From: Celeribacter sp. PS-C1
GTDB lineage: Bacteria; Pseudomonadota; Alphaproteobacteria; Rhodobacterales; Rhodobacteraceae
NCBI RefSeq assembly: GCF_019429625.1
Contig: NZ_JAHXRW010000007.1
Location: 143,586 to 207,585 of the forward strand
Length of the DNA stretch: 64,000 nucleotides
Direction: 5' to 3'
In this document: in pieces, positions 55,830 through 64,000 of the stretch
How the letters are laid out: every line of letters starts with the position of its first letter
Position numbering within the stretch: the stretch's first letter is position 1
Translations under genes and position numbers: made by a program
Notes under the pieces: model-generated
What the model was told of the DNA's origin: nothing
The model's database searches: none
What the model saw: only the letters and a program-made list of their open reading frames with translations

Positions 55830-56195
55830 TCAGTCCGCGTAAATATCCCGACCGCGTCGCTTGAGATGCGGTTCGTTGACGAAGGTTCCGAAAGGCACGA
55901 GAGAGGCCAGAGTGGCGCGCGTCAGATCGCGCCCTTGCCAAGCTGGCCTGCGCATCACCAGAAGCATGAGCGCGATATAGACCAGAAACGCATAGCCATG
56001 CAGCGGCCCCATGAGTTCGACCCAAGAGGCGTCGTTCAGGCCGTATTTGATCGGCATGGCAACAAGGAACAAAAGCAATGTGGTGACGCCCTCGACCACC
56101 GCGACCAAGCGGAAGAGGCCGAAGAGTGTGCGGCCATCGCAAACTGAGGTCAATTGGCGAGCGAGGGAGCGCTGAGGGCGCAGTGGGCGTGTCAT
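55830..56195 (-). CDS. DUF3817 integral membrane protein
   Basis: A 121-residue protein with about three membrane helices: LFRLVAVVEGVTTLLLFLVAMPIKY, the MGPLHGYAFLVYIALMLLVM segment and a C-terminal weakly hydrophobic helix before VPFGTFVNEPHLKRR. The VEGxTxLLLF ... GxxHGxxFLxY ... P-G-F pattern is that of DUF3817 (YdzA-like). Function unknown. The start is ATG 56195; the longer frame upstream is not hydrophobic. Confidence 0.75.
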   Translation of the reverse strand: MTRPLRPQRSLARQLTSVCDGRTLFGLFRLVAVVEGVTTLLLFLVAMPIKYGLNDASWVELMGPLHGYAFLVYIALMLLVMRRPAWQGRDLTRATLASLVPFGTFVNEPHLKRRGRDIYAD

Positions 56196-56401
56196 GGTGC
56201 GTGTGTCTCTATCGGCATTCCTGATTTTCCGGAACGCTAACAGAGGACAACACGGACCGCCCATGTCCAATTTGACGCAGGCGGACATTTTGCCGTTACA
56301 CCGTCGCGGAGTTTTGCAGAGGCTAGGATGTCATCCCACCACAGCAAAGCCGCGAGGACTGGCCCAGAGAAATCTTATCCGTCAGAGGGGCGCGCGGCGC
56401 C

Positions 56402-56692
56402 TCAGCGGGAGACGCATCTGGATTTGCGGTTGAACCCGGCGGGGGAACACACCCAAGTGCCGCGGCCCAGCAATTGGGTGCGGGCGACACGCACCGGCGC
56501 GGCCTCGGACGTGGCGGATTTCGCCAGCCAGTCAAAGCGCGCAGCGCCAACACCGGCGGCGGATTTCACCGATTTCGGGGCGATGATCGGCGCGGTGTCC
56601 GGCGCTGTCTCAGCATGAAGAACGGACGCGCTCAGCAATGCGGAGGCCACGGAAATGGACACAAGAACCTTGCGTAGGGAAGTCGGAATCAT
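56402..56692 (-). CDS. small secreted protein of unknown function
   Basis: A 96-residue protein starting MIPTSLRKVLVSISVASALL, with a clear signal peptide (cleavage after SVLHA, about residue 27). The mature part is short and ends in GRGTWVCSPAGFNRKSRCVSR, with two cysteines that may form a disulfide. I do not recognise a named family. The opposite strand is also open, but only this frame has a signal peptide. It stands downstream of the exopolysaccharide-type operon, after 253 bases. Confidence 0.6.
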   Translation of the reverse strand: MIPTSLRKVLVSISVASALLSASVLHAETAPDTAPIIAPKSVKSAAGVGAARFDWLAKSATSEAAPVRVARTQLLGRGTWVCSPAGFNRKSRCVSR

Positions 56693-56847
56693 AGACTGCT
56701 CTGCCTTTTTCTTATGGATGCCGACTGCGCGTTCGACGCAGACGGAATCGAGGTTTCCGATAGGTGTCACGTCAAACCAGTTTGCAGGTCAAGTCTTACT
56801 TTTTCGTGGCCAAAAATCGGCGAAAATGTGGCACAAGAAACGACAAT

Positions 56848-56874
56848 GGCGTGCGGAAATTCAATCCGCACGCC
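56848..56874 (-). terminator. hairpin downstream of the GH26-like gene, candidate terminator
   Basis: Perfect ten-base stem GGCGTGCGGA / TCCGCACGCC with a seven-base AT loop, 71 bases below the GH26-like stop. Only a weak T-rich tail (ATTGTCGTTTCTTG) follows on the minus strand. No gene was seen in 56693-56945. Confidence 0.55.
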
Positions 56875-56945
56875 ACTTATCTAGGTCAGTTCCCGAAAAT
56901 TTTCACAGCTTGCGTCCTCTCTCTCGGGACGCCTCTCTGCGGGCC

Positions 56946-57851
56946 TTATTCGAGGATCTGGTTCTTCATCCGCCAATCCGGCGTCCCGAAGCCCTCGGGC
57001 CAGGGGTAGACCTCTGGGTAGTTGAAATAGACCACACCGACCAATTGCGGATAGTCCTCTTTCACCACGCGCACGCCGTTCTTCCACAGATCGACGTAGT
57101 CGGCATTCCCGACATAGCCAAGCTCGGCCACGGCAATCGGTTTGCCGAATTGCGTGGCGCGCTCATAGCGCGGGGCAAAGATGTCGTCGAAGTTACGATC
57201 CTTGCCGTACTTCGCCTGATCCCAAGCCTGAAGCCCAAAGACCGACAAGCCCACGATGTCGGCATAGTCATCGCCGGGATAGTAATCCTCCATCCCTTCG
57301 TCCCCCAGAGGCGACCACATCACCGAGATATTCGGCGCGGAGTCGCGGCAGACGTCGATCATATGGCGATAGGCCGTGATATAGGTCTCCGGCTCCCAGC
57401 CCGCCCAGATGAACTGGCCGTTGTCGTCGTCCATCTCATGCGCAAAGCGCAGCGTGACCGGGCTTTGCAGCGTGCCGAGAATGTCGCAGACCGCTTTCAT
57501 ATTGGGGTCATACCGCCCGCTCTCGATCCCGCTTTGCAAATACCGCGCTGTGTTGCGTTCGCTGCGCGACCAGGTCCAGGGCTCAAGCGTCACCAAAAGC
57601 GCGCGGTTGCGTTCCTGAGCATACTCATCGGCATCATAAAGTGTTTCGAGGAGCACGTCCTCCCAAGGCAAGAACAAATGTTCGATGACCACGGGTTGCA
57701 AGTTGGTGAAATCCCCGTCGGGATCATAGACGCCAAATGGCAATTCTCCCGGCGGCACCGATTGCGCACTCGCGGCTGTGGCCATAACCGCCGTCGCCAG
57801 TGCGGTTCCATAGAGGATTGATTTCACTGTTTTGATGAAATGATGTCTCAT
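56946..57851 (-). CDS. GH26-like secreted glycoside hydrolase
   Basis: A 301-residue protein with a signal peptide (about 1-29, ending AASAQ). The mature part fits the GH26 barrel: VTLEPWTW, the acid/base region LRFAHEMDDDNGQFIWAGWEPE (Glu139), IVGLSVFGLQAW, and the nucleophile region PIAVAELGYVGN (Glu243). GH26 members act on mannan, mixed-linkage glucan or 1,3-xylan; the substrate here is not predictable by eye. It overlaps the GT2 synthase stop by four bases, so it probably trims or releases the polymer made by that synthase. Confidence 0.75.
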   Translation of the reverse strand: MRHHFIKTVKSILYGTALATAVMATAASAQSVPPGELPFGVYDPDGDFTNLQPVVIEHLFLPWEDVLLETLYDADEYAQERNRALLVTLEPWTWSRSERNTARYLQSGIESGRYDPNMKAVCDILGTLQSPVTLRFAHEMDDDNGQFIWAGWEPETYITAYRHMIDVCRDSAPNISVMWSPLGDEGMEDYYPGDDYADIVGLSVFGLQAWDQAKYGKDRNFDDIFAPRYERATQFGKPIAVAELGYVGNADYVDLWKNGVRVVKEDYPQLVGVVYFNYPEVYPWPEGFGTPDWRMKNQILE

Positions 57852-59701
57852 CGTTCTCCCTCCCTTACTGTGGAGCGCGGAGATCCCTCGCTCCAAAACG
57901 GTGTAAAACGGACCCGGATGCCGCCGTCACCTCCCATGCCGGCGCCGGAAACCACGTATTCCACCTCAACTGCGCCCACCGCTTCAAGGCCTATGGCAAG
58001 CGCATTCGCGCTTTCCTCTGCCCTAAGTATGGTCCCTGTGCCCAAAAGCGCCATGATCAGGCTCAACACAGGAACATCGCGCGCAAGTATTTTTCGAATA
58101 TGACGTCGGACCCCGCGCGCGCGCTTGAGTTCCGAGCGAAACGCCACTGCCAGCAGGATCAGGTAGACCGCTGTGTTCACCAGCGACAAAAGATAGAACC
58201 CACGCGCGGCATGCACATCAGACACGGTGATCACCGGGATCGCGGCCCCCATGGCCAGTATGGCGTAGACGGCAATCACCCGAGAGGGCAGCGGCGCGCC
58301 TTCAGTCTCTCCCTTCGGCGTGATGCGGAAATCGACGAATTTGCCGGTCACCCGGTCCCGCACCGCCATAGCGCACCCCCAGAACACCCAAGGCCATTGC
58401 AACATCACGAAAAGCAAGGTTTCCCAAGCAAAGACCTTGGCCTTTTGCGGACGCAAAAACCCGTCGGCTTTCATCGCCAATGCAAAGACAAACATCACCG
58501 CAATGGCTGGCAAGGCATGGCCGATAAACGCCGGGTAGGTGACATTCGCGATCCGCAAATCAAAGGTCACCGCCACGATTGGCACCAGGTACATCAGGGC
58601 CATTGAAAGCGCAAAGAAAACATACCACGTTTGGCACAGCAAAAAAAGCAGCTTGAGCCGCAGCGGCAGCGGCTTGAGGTAGCGCGGCGTGTAGCGCAGG
58701 AGCAACGACAAGAGCGAGCGCGACCACTGGAACTCCTGCGTCACCAGATCGGCGAGTGTCTCCGGCCCCTGCCCGATCGCGATGGCATCCGGCGCATGCA
58801 CCCCGCGCCAGCCCGCCGACGAGATCAGCATCGTGGTCGAATGATCCTCCGCCAATTCCGGCCCCAAGCCCCCCGCTTCGCGCAGCGCTTTGGTGCGCAC
58901 TGCGTAATGCGACCCGATGCACATCGGCGTCAGGACCGACGAATAACCCGCCTGAAACACGCCGTGGAACGCCGCCTCGGAATAAAGCCTCGTGCGCGCC
59001 GCCCAGCTTCGGTCGGCATTGGCCGAACAGATCGAGGGCGCGGAGACATAGCCGACCGCCTCATCGGCAAAGGGCCGCAACATCTCGCGCAGATAGCCCG
59101 GCTTTGGCACATGATCCGAGTCGAGCTGGCTGACGAAGTCGTAGTTCTCATAGCCCCAATGGTCGTAGAAATAGGCCAGATTGCCTTCCTTGCACCGGGT
59201 CCGACGCGGCCAAACGGCTTGGTGATACGCATCCACACCTTTTCGCGTCGAGAGCTTCACCCCATGCGCAGCACACCACGCACGGGTCTCCTCGTCCGGA
59301 TCTTCATCCGCGAGCCATGTGTCATGCGGATAGTCCTGCGCCAACATCGCCTCAAGCGTCTCACGCACCACAGCGAAACTTTCCGACGGGGTTTTCGTGG
59401 TGATCATCGCCACGCGCCACCGCCCCGGTTCGGGATCGGGCGCGACGGATTTGCGGGCCTGCAAAAAGATCAGCACAAAGTAAAGCTGCATCCCCCAAAT
59501 CCACGCCATCGCAGCCGTCACCGTCCAATAACGGATCGGTGCGATCAGGTGATGCGGTTGCAGCCACCATGCCCAGAACCATCCCGCCGCCACGATCCAA
59601 AGCCCGGCGACCAGATAGTATTTTAAGGCTGTCCATCCGCTCAACATCGGCGCCAACATCGGACGCCTCTGGGTCGCTGGATGAGGTTTGCGGGGTGTCA
59701 T
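57848..59701 (-). CDS. BcsA-like family 2 glycosyltransferase (processive polysaccharide synthase)
   Basis: A 617-residue inner-membrane synthase. Two N-terminal helices (about 28-80), then the GT2 domain with D131-E-D, the Asp194-Ser-Asp196 motif (SQLDSDH), Glu285-Asp286 (AEDHSTT) and QEFQWSRS (322-329, a Q(Q/R)xRW variant), then about six further helices. The C-terminus has no PilZ domain, so direct c-di-GMP control of the BcsA type is not indicated. No bcsB, bcsC or bcsZ neighbours. It overlaps galE by one base (TGATG). Confidence 0.85.
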   Translation of the reverse strand: MTPRKPHPATQRRPMLAPMLSGWTALKYYLVAGLWIVAAGWFWAWWLQPHHLIAPIRYWTVTAAMAWIWGMQLYFVLIFLQARKSVAPDPEPGRWRVAMITTKTPSESFAVVRETLEAMLAQDYPHDTWLADEDPDEETRAWCAAHGVKLSTRKGVDAYHQAVWPRRTRCKEGNLAYFYDHWGYENYDFVSQLDSDHVPKPGYLREMLRPFADEAVGYVSAPSICSANADRSWAARTRLYSEAAFHGVFQAGYSSVLTPMCIGSHYAVRTKALREAGGLGPELAEDHSTTMLISSAGWRGVHAPDAIAIGQGPETLADLVTQEFQWSRSLLSLLLRYTPRYLKPLPLRLKLLFLLCQTWYVFFALSMALMYLVPIVAVTFDLRIANVTYPAFIGHALPAIAVMFVFALAMKADGFLRPQKAKVFAWETLLFVMLQWPWVFWGCAMAVRDRVTGKFVDFRITPKGETEGAPLPSRVIAVYAILAMGAAIPVITVSDVHAARGFYLLSLVNTAVYLILLAVAFRSELKRARGVRRHIRKILARDVPVLSLIMALLGTGTILRAEESANALAIGLEAVGAVEVEYVVSGAGMGGDGGIRVRFTPFWSEGSPRSTVREGER

Positions 59702-60708
59702 CAGCCTGTGTCCTTTAACCCGCCTCCCATGGCTCCAAACCAAGGCGCCGCATGGGCAGTGATCGTATCGAGATCGCGGTAGACGGCGCGAAAGCCGATC
59801 TCATCTTCGGCACGCGCAGGATCGGCACGCAGTTCCGGCGGATCGCCCGCCCGACGCGGTGCATCGTGATAGGCGACCTTGTGTCCGGTCACGCGTTCGA
59901 CCGAGGCGATAACGTCTCGCACCGATTGGCCTTCCCCCGTGCCGAGATTGAGCGCAAGGCTCTCGCCACCCTCCAACAGATGCCCCAGCGCCAGAACATG
60001 CGCGCGGGCGAGATCGGTCACATGGATATAGTCTCGGATGCAGGTGCCGTCGGGTGTCGGATAATCCGTGCCCATCACTGACAGCTTCCCCTTACCGGTC
60101 GCCGCCATCAAAGCCAGTGGCAAAAGATGGGTCTCCGGATCATGACGCTCGCCAAGCTCGCCCTCCGGATCCGCGCCCGCCGCATTGAAATAGCGCAGCG
60201 CGACATGGTGCAGACCTGTGGCCTGTCCCTCATCTTGCAGCATCCATTCGCAAATCAGCTTGGTGCGGCCGTAGGGGTTTATCGGTGCTTGCGGCATGTC
60301 CTCAGTGATCGGCTGCACCTCAGGCGTGCCGTAGGTGGCGCAGCTTGAGGAAAAGACGATCTTATCGACGCCCTCCTCGCGCATCGCCGCCAAAAGAGAA
60401 ATCATCCCGCCAACGTTGTTGTCGTAATAGCGCCCCGGCTCATGCGTGCTTTCGCCAACATATGCCAGCGCTGCAAAATGGATCACCGCCTGAATGTTTT
60501 CACGCCTGAATGTCTCGCGCAGCAGCACCGTGTCATGAAGCTCGCCCTCGATGAGCGGCCCCCATTTCACCGCATCAGCATGGCCGCGCGAAAGATCGTC
60601 ATAGACCACAGGGCGAAAGCCCGCCTGGGCCAAAGCCTTACAGGCGTGGCTGCCGATGTAGCCTGCGCCGCCCGTCACAAGGATCGAGGGCCGGAGAGAT
60701 GTCATCAC
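59701..60708 (-). CDS. galE: UDP-glucose 4-epimerase
   Basis: A 335-residue short-chain dehydrogenase/reductase-fold epimerase interconverting UDP-glucose and UDP-galactose. NAD motif [10 protein letters not shown] (13-22), [11 protein letters not shown], the catalytic SSSCATYG and NPYGRTK (YxxxK) and [16 protein letters not shown], all typical of GalE. It overlaps the preceding decarboxylase gene (ATGA type) and the following synthase, so it supplies sugar nucleotides to this locus. Confidence 0.93.
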   Translation of the reverse strand: MMTSLRPSILVTGGAGYIGSHACKALAQAGFRPVVYDDLSRGHADAVKWGPLIEGELHDTVLLRETFRRENIQAVIHFAALAYVGESTHEPGRYYDNNVGGMISLLAAMREEGVDKIVFSSSCATYGTPEVQPITEDMPQAPINPYGRTKLICEWMLQDEGQATGLHHVALRYFNAAGADPEGELGERHDPETHLLPLALMAATGKGKLSVMGTDYPTPDGTCIRDYIHVTDLARAHVLALGHLLEGGESLALNLGTGEGQSVRDVIASVERVTGHKVAYHDAPRRAGDPPELRADPARAEDEIGFRAVYRDLDTITAHAAPWFGAMGGGLKDTG

Positions 60709-61745
60709 GCCACACTCCGCGCAGCGTAGGTCTGGCGTCCCGAGAGCTCTCCTTTAAAATAGGCGATGGTCGGAATGAGTCCCTCTTTCAGCGGAACTTG
60801 CGGCTCCCATCCGAGGATGGATTTTGCGCGCGAAATATCCGGGCAACGTTGGTGCGGATCATCGACCGGCAGATCACGGTAAACCAACTTAGATTTCGAT
60901 CCGGTCATGTTCAGCACCGTTTCCGCCAGTTCCAGAATGGTAAACTCGCCGGGATTACCCAAATTGACCGGGGAGGAAATCGTCCCCAGAGGATCTTCGC
61001 CCTCCATCAGAGTGATGAGCCCTTTCAAGAGATCGCTGATGTAACAGAACGAACGCGTCTGCGCGCCGTCACCATAGATCGTCAAGTCCTCGCCCATCAG
61101 CGCCTGCATCACGAAATTAGACACAACGCGTCCGTCTTCGGGATCCATGCGCGGGCCGTAGGTGTTGAAAATCCTCGCGATCCGAGTGTCGACTCCGCGC
61201 CGTTCATGCATCTCGTAGAACAGCGTTTCGGCGCCGCGCTTGCCTTCATCGTAGCACGACCGCGGACCAACCGTATTGACGCTCCCGCGATAGGATTCCT
61301 TCTGCGGAGAAACATCCGGATCGCCGTAGACCTCAGAGGTCGAGCTCTGAAGAATTCGCGCCCCTTTTTCCTCAGCCAGTTCCAAAAGGTTCATGCCACC
61401 AAGAACAGAAGTCTTGAAGGTGTGGATCGGGTCGCGTTGGTATTTCGGCGGCGAACCCGGGCACGCCATGTTGTAAATCCGATCAACCGGGCCGTCGATC
61501 TGAATGGGCTCAAGGATATCATGCAGAAAAAAATCGAAATTCGGATGCGTCAAAAGTCCTGCAATATTCTCGTTGCGACCCGTTTCCATATTGTCGATGC
61601 AAATGACGCGGTTGCCCTCTGCAATCAAACGATGACTTAAATTAGATCCAATAAATCCAGCCCCGCCAGCAATAACGATCGTTTTCGTCGTCGCCCCCCT
61701 TTCGAGTTTTTCGAAATTCGGCCGGAATATCCTGGTTCCCCCCAT
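60705..61745 (-). CDS. UDP-glucuronate decarboxylase (UDP-xylose synthase)
   Basis: A 346-residue SDR enzyme that converts UDP-glucuronate to UDP-xylose. NAD motif [10 protein letters not shown] (27-36), [20 protein letters not shown], the [10 protein letters not shown] block and [12 protein letters not shown] (YxxxK) are diagnostic of UXS rather than dTDP-glucose dehydratase. ATG 61745 has a GGAGGG site. It begins the UXS-galE-GT2-GH26 operon. Confidence 0.92.
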   Translation of the reverse strand: MGGTRIFRPNFEKLERGATTKTIVIAGGAGFIGSNLSHRLIAEGNRVICIDNMETGRNENIAGLLTHPNFDFFLHDILEPIQIDGPVDRIYNMACPGSPPKYQRDPIHTFKTSVLGGMNLLELAEEKGARILQSSTSEVYGDPDVSPQKESYRGSVNTVGPRSCYDEGKRGAETLFYEMHERRGVDTRIARIFNTYGPRMDPEDGRVVSNFVMQALMGEDLTIYGDGAQTRSFCYISDLLKGLITLMEGEDPLGTISSPVNLGNPGEFTILELAETVLNMTGSKSKLVYRDLPVDDPHQRCPDISRAKSILGWEPQVPLKEGLIPTIAYFKGELSGRQTYAARSVA

Positions 61746-62174
61746 AGGATTCCCTCCTTGTCACTCTTAACGACACAGGCCGATCAAGAAAGTCTATCGG
61801 CGGGTCGCTTGATAGTTAAGTATCCGTTAAGCTACATGACAAAGCTATGACATAAAACAACTTTCAAGGCACCTTGGGTCCCATAAGTTGTCCTGATTTG
61901 ATATGCACAACCCTAAGGATATAAATGTTTCACTTTTCACCCCAATGGGTGTCTTGCGCCAGCATTGTCGCGCCAGAAATCTTGGTGAACAGCCTTGAAA
62001 AAGCTCGTTTAAATTTGCGCGAGAATCAGTCACCAAGACTGACACACCAAAAACCGCTCACCGATCATGGCAATAATAAGGCGGCGCGGTGACCCTTCTT
62101 AGATGCGCTAAGGCGCCTCCCTCCATCCAGGAGGCAGACGCCCTAAATCGTCGAGAAACCGGCTAGCCTCTCGG
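61746..62174. other. 429-base AT-rich intergenic region
   Basis: Between UXS and the Sel1-repeat gene, both on the minus strand. I see no convincing gene; a 66-codon frame at 61845-62045 lacks a ribosome binding site. It probably holds the promoter of the UXS operon. A GC-rich imperfect stem at about 62111-62143 (GGCGCCTCC / GGAGGCAGACGCC), just below the Sel1 stop, may end that transcript. Confidence 0.5.
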
Positions 62175-63656
62175 TCAATTCAAAAGCAACGCGCCCATGA
62201 TTTCCGGCTTTAACACGCTGTCGTTGCAGCGCTCGGGTTGGTCCAACCCACGACACGCTTTATAGATCGCGCGCAAAGTCTGACGCGTCGCGAAGCCGTC
62301 GAGCGGACCGCGGTAGAACCCCTCCTCCGCGAATTGCTTTTGCAGGATATAGACCGCGACATTGGGATTGGCTTTCCAAAGCTCCTCCGCGAACCATTTG
62401 GAGTGCAACTCCGGATGCGCGGCGTAATCGGCAGCCACGGGCGCATAGGCTTTCGGCGTGCGTGCCGTCGCCGCCCGCAGCGTGAGCGCAAATTGCGCCT
62501 GCTCTTTCTCGGACAAAAGCGGGCCAAAACGCTCCAGTGCCGCGGCGACTTCTTTACGATCCCGATGCACGTTCAACCGATTGCCATCGCGCAACAGCTC
62601 GATCAGGAACCGGGCGGCAGAAGCGTTGCCGTCCTCTGCTGCGTCGCGCAGGATTGCGATCGTCTCCGGGCCGCTCGCCCGCATACTGATGCCCCACATT
62701 TGGCGTGTGGCCTCAAGCACCGCAACGTCCTCCTCCCCCGCGTCAGACGCCTTTTCAGCATAGCCATCGAATTTCGCGCGCGACACGGAACCACCGCCGA
62801 GATAGCCATACATCGCCCCCTTTGACAGAGAGACCCAAGCCTCAGTCGCGCCCAATGCAGCCGCACGCTGCAGCATCGCCTCTGCACGCGGCGGATCGGA
62901 AAGTTTCCACATCAAATGCTCGCCATAGACCGCTAACCCCTGACCGTTGCCAGTCTCCGCCGCCGCCTCGAATTGCGCAAGCGCTGCTGCCTCATCGGTT
63001 GGCACACCGATGCCATAAAGTTGCAGCTTGCCAAGCGCGATCCGCGCCTCGACATCACCGGCCTCGATGGCCTGATCCAGATAGGCTTGGCCACCTTCAA
63101 CATCGCGCGGAAGCACCCAGCCGCCAATCATCTGCTCGCCCAGAATGCGCTGCGCCTCCGTGCCGCCATTCGCGGCGGCGCGCTCCAAATAAGGCACAGC
63201 CACATCAGGATCGGCCGGCAACGCCGTGCCCCAGAGATAGGCTTGGCCAAGATCGGTCAAGGCTCCGACGTGACCGGCCTCAGCGGCCTTCTGCAACAAA
63301 GACAGCCCGCGTGCCGCGTCTTTCGGCAAGACCCAACCATTGAGCAGATGTTGCCCTAACAGATGCTGTGCGGCGACGTCCCCCGCCTCTGCCGCCGCCC
63401 CCAGATCGGCTTGCAGCTGGACGATCTGATCGGAGTCGGGCTCCGACCAAAGCACGGTCTGTGCTTCTTTCACATCAAATGCCACAGGCGTCTGCGCTAG
63501 AGTGGCTGGCCCGAGAACACAGAGCCCAACCCCCAGCAAAAGCGCCGCACGGTTGGTCCATGGGTGCTTGAACTGATGTTGAGACGCGCGACCAAGCCTA
63601 CTCTGCTCGCGTGTCTGATCCGTTTTTAAGGATGATTTTGTGTAAAATATGGACAT
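62175..63656 (-). CDS. Sel1-repeat (TPR-like) envelope protein
   Basis: A 493-residue protein. Basic N-terminus, then a hydrophobic signal/anchor at about 37-55 (RAALLLGVGLCVLGPATLAQ). At least five Sel1-like repeats follow (AAQHLLGQHLLNGWVLPKDA, ALTDLGQAYLWGTALPADPD, AQRILGEQMIGGWVLPRDVE, ARIALGKLQLYGIGVPTDEA). The C-terminal FAEEGFYRGPLDGFATRQTLRAIYKAC looks like a peptidoglycan-binding module. Sel1/TPR proteins act as scaffolds in several exopolysaccharide systems (for example AlgK), and its place above the GT2 operon makes that plausible. ATG 63656 has a GGGAGGG site. Confidence 0.82.
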   Translation of the reverse strand: MSIFYTKSSLKTDQTREQSRLGRASQHQFKHPWTNRAALLLGVGLCVLGPATLAQTPVAFDVKEAQTVLWSEPDSDQIVQLQADLGAAAEAGDVAAQHLLGQHLLNGWVLPKDAARGLSLLQKAAEAGHVGALTDLGQAYLWGTALPADPDVAVPYLERAAANGGTEAQRILGEQMIGGWVLPRDVEGGQAYLDQAIEAGDVEARIALGKLQLYGIGVPTDEAAALAQFEAAAETGNGQGLAVYGEHLMWKLSDPPRAEAMLQRAAALGATEAWVSLSKGAMYGYLGGGSVSRAKFDGYAEKASDAGEEDVAVLEATRQMWGISMRASGPETIAILRDAAEDGNASAARFLIELLRDGNRLNVHRDRKEVAAALERFGPLLSEKEQAQFALTLRAATARTPKAYAPVAADYAAHPELHSKWFAEELWKANPNVAVYILQKQFAEEGFYRGPLDGFATRQTLRAIYKACRGLDQPERCNDSVLKPEIMGALLLN

Positions 63657-63929
63657 GGTTTTCCCTCCCGGGGCCAGTCCCATGACCAGTGTGACAGTGC
63701 CGCCACCGCCCCGCCACGCATGGCAAAGGCCCATAGACCGAGTTTAAACATTTTGCCCAATCTCGCAATGACGCAAATCAACGGCGCGAAAATCAGTGGG
63801 AATTTAAACTTTATTTCAGATCGTTAGCCCATCAAGTTGAGCGCCCCAAATGAGGCGATGGCATTTCCACAAGACAAATCAGCCGCACCGAAGCGCGGCC
63901 GATCTCTCTCACTGGCGCGTGTGTCGCCC

Positions 63930-64000
63930 TTAGATGTGAAGCGCCCGGCCGTAAGCGGCCAGCACGGATTCGTGCATCATTTCCGACATCGTCGGGTGCG
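63930..64000 (-). CDS. lpdA: dihydrolipoamide dehydrogenase, C-terminal end (partial)
   Basis: The last 22 codons and the stop of a minus-strand gene running in from beyond the window edge. They encode HPTMSEMMHESVLAAYGRALHI, matching the characteristic HPTxSE...A...GxxxH C-terminus of dihydrolipoamide dehydrogenase of 2-oxo acid dehydrogenase complexes. The His and Glu are the active-site base pair. The 273 bases between it and the Sel1-repeat start contain nothing I recognise. Confidence 0.85.
   Translation of the reverse strand, partial: HPTMSEMMHESVLAAYGRALHI

Noticed and set aside
56328..56618. 96-codon plus-strand frame opposite the small secreted protein
   Set aside because: No signal peptide or ribosome binding site. 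The minus-strand frame has a textbook signal peptide and a cysteine-containing C-terminus.
61845..62045. 66-codon minus-strand frame in the large intergenic region
   Set aside because: Unusual residue composition, no ribosome binding site and no recognisable motif; the region is AT-rich and probably regulatory.

Overview
The window is a gene-dense, GC-rich chromosomal segment of an alphaproteobacterium, most likely a marine Rhodobacteraceae member (Roseobacter group). The basis is gene content: trimethylamine monooxygenase and TMAO demethylase, the dmmDABC dimethylamine oxygenase set, the N-methylglutamate pathway (gmaS, mgsABC, mgdABCD), an fdsGBACD formate dehydrogenase, a Mur-type sitABCD locus and a CbiZ cobinamide-salvage operon. 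No tRNA, rRNA, IS element, phage or CRISPR array was seen.

Layout. 1-9.3 kb is housekeeping: ileS, a group III truncated haemoglobin, ycjX-ycjF, truA, a 49-codon ORF and a YcjM-like GH13 glucosylglycerate phosphorylase. 9.4-42.8 kb is a methylated-amine catabolic island of several transcription units: TetR/SMR, amt-(58-aa membrane protein)-dmmDABC-SMR, a GntR regulator, mgdABCD-folD-purU, a GlxA-type AraC regulator, mgsABC-gmaS, an XRE-cupin regulator with an AmiC-like binding protein, tmm, tdm, and a LysR regulator with fdsGBACD. 42.9-45.2 kb is tex. 45.3-50.7 kb is a cobalamin-riboswitch operon (TonB receptor, btuF, btuC, btuD, cbiZ). 50.8-54.3 kb is sitABCD behind a Fur/Mur box. 54.3-56.7 kb holds a dihydrolipoamide-dehydrogenase-like flavoprotein, a DUF3817 membrane protein and a small secreted protein. 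56.9-63.7 kb is an exopolysaccharide-type locus (GH26-like protein, BcsA-like GT2, galE, UDP-glucuronate decarboxylase, Sel1-repeat protein). The window ends in the 3' end of an lpdA-like gene.

How it works together. Trimethylamine is oxidised by Tmm to TMAO. Tdm splits TMAO to dimethylamine and formaldehyde. DmmABC with the GcvT-like DmmD demethylates dimethylamine to methylamine. GmaS makes gamma-glutamylmethylamide, MgsABC converts it to N-methylglutamate, and MgdABCD oxidises this and passes the C1 unit to tetrahydrofolate. FolD and PurU take the C1 unit to formate, and FdsGBACD oxidises formate to CO2 with NADH formation. The chain from TMA to CO2 is therefore encoded in about 32 kb.

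The most notable unexplained structure is regulatory. A GGACCAAT/ATTGGTCC element occurs upstream of the gntR gene, of amt-dmm and of tmm. A second 13-bp near-palindrome, TTCCT-N3-AGGAA, is shared by the amt and tmm upstream regions. A cytosolic-looking AmiC-type binding protein forms an apparent operon with an XRE-cupin regulator, divergent from tmm. A single-pass 58-residue protein lies between amt and dmmD.
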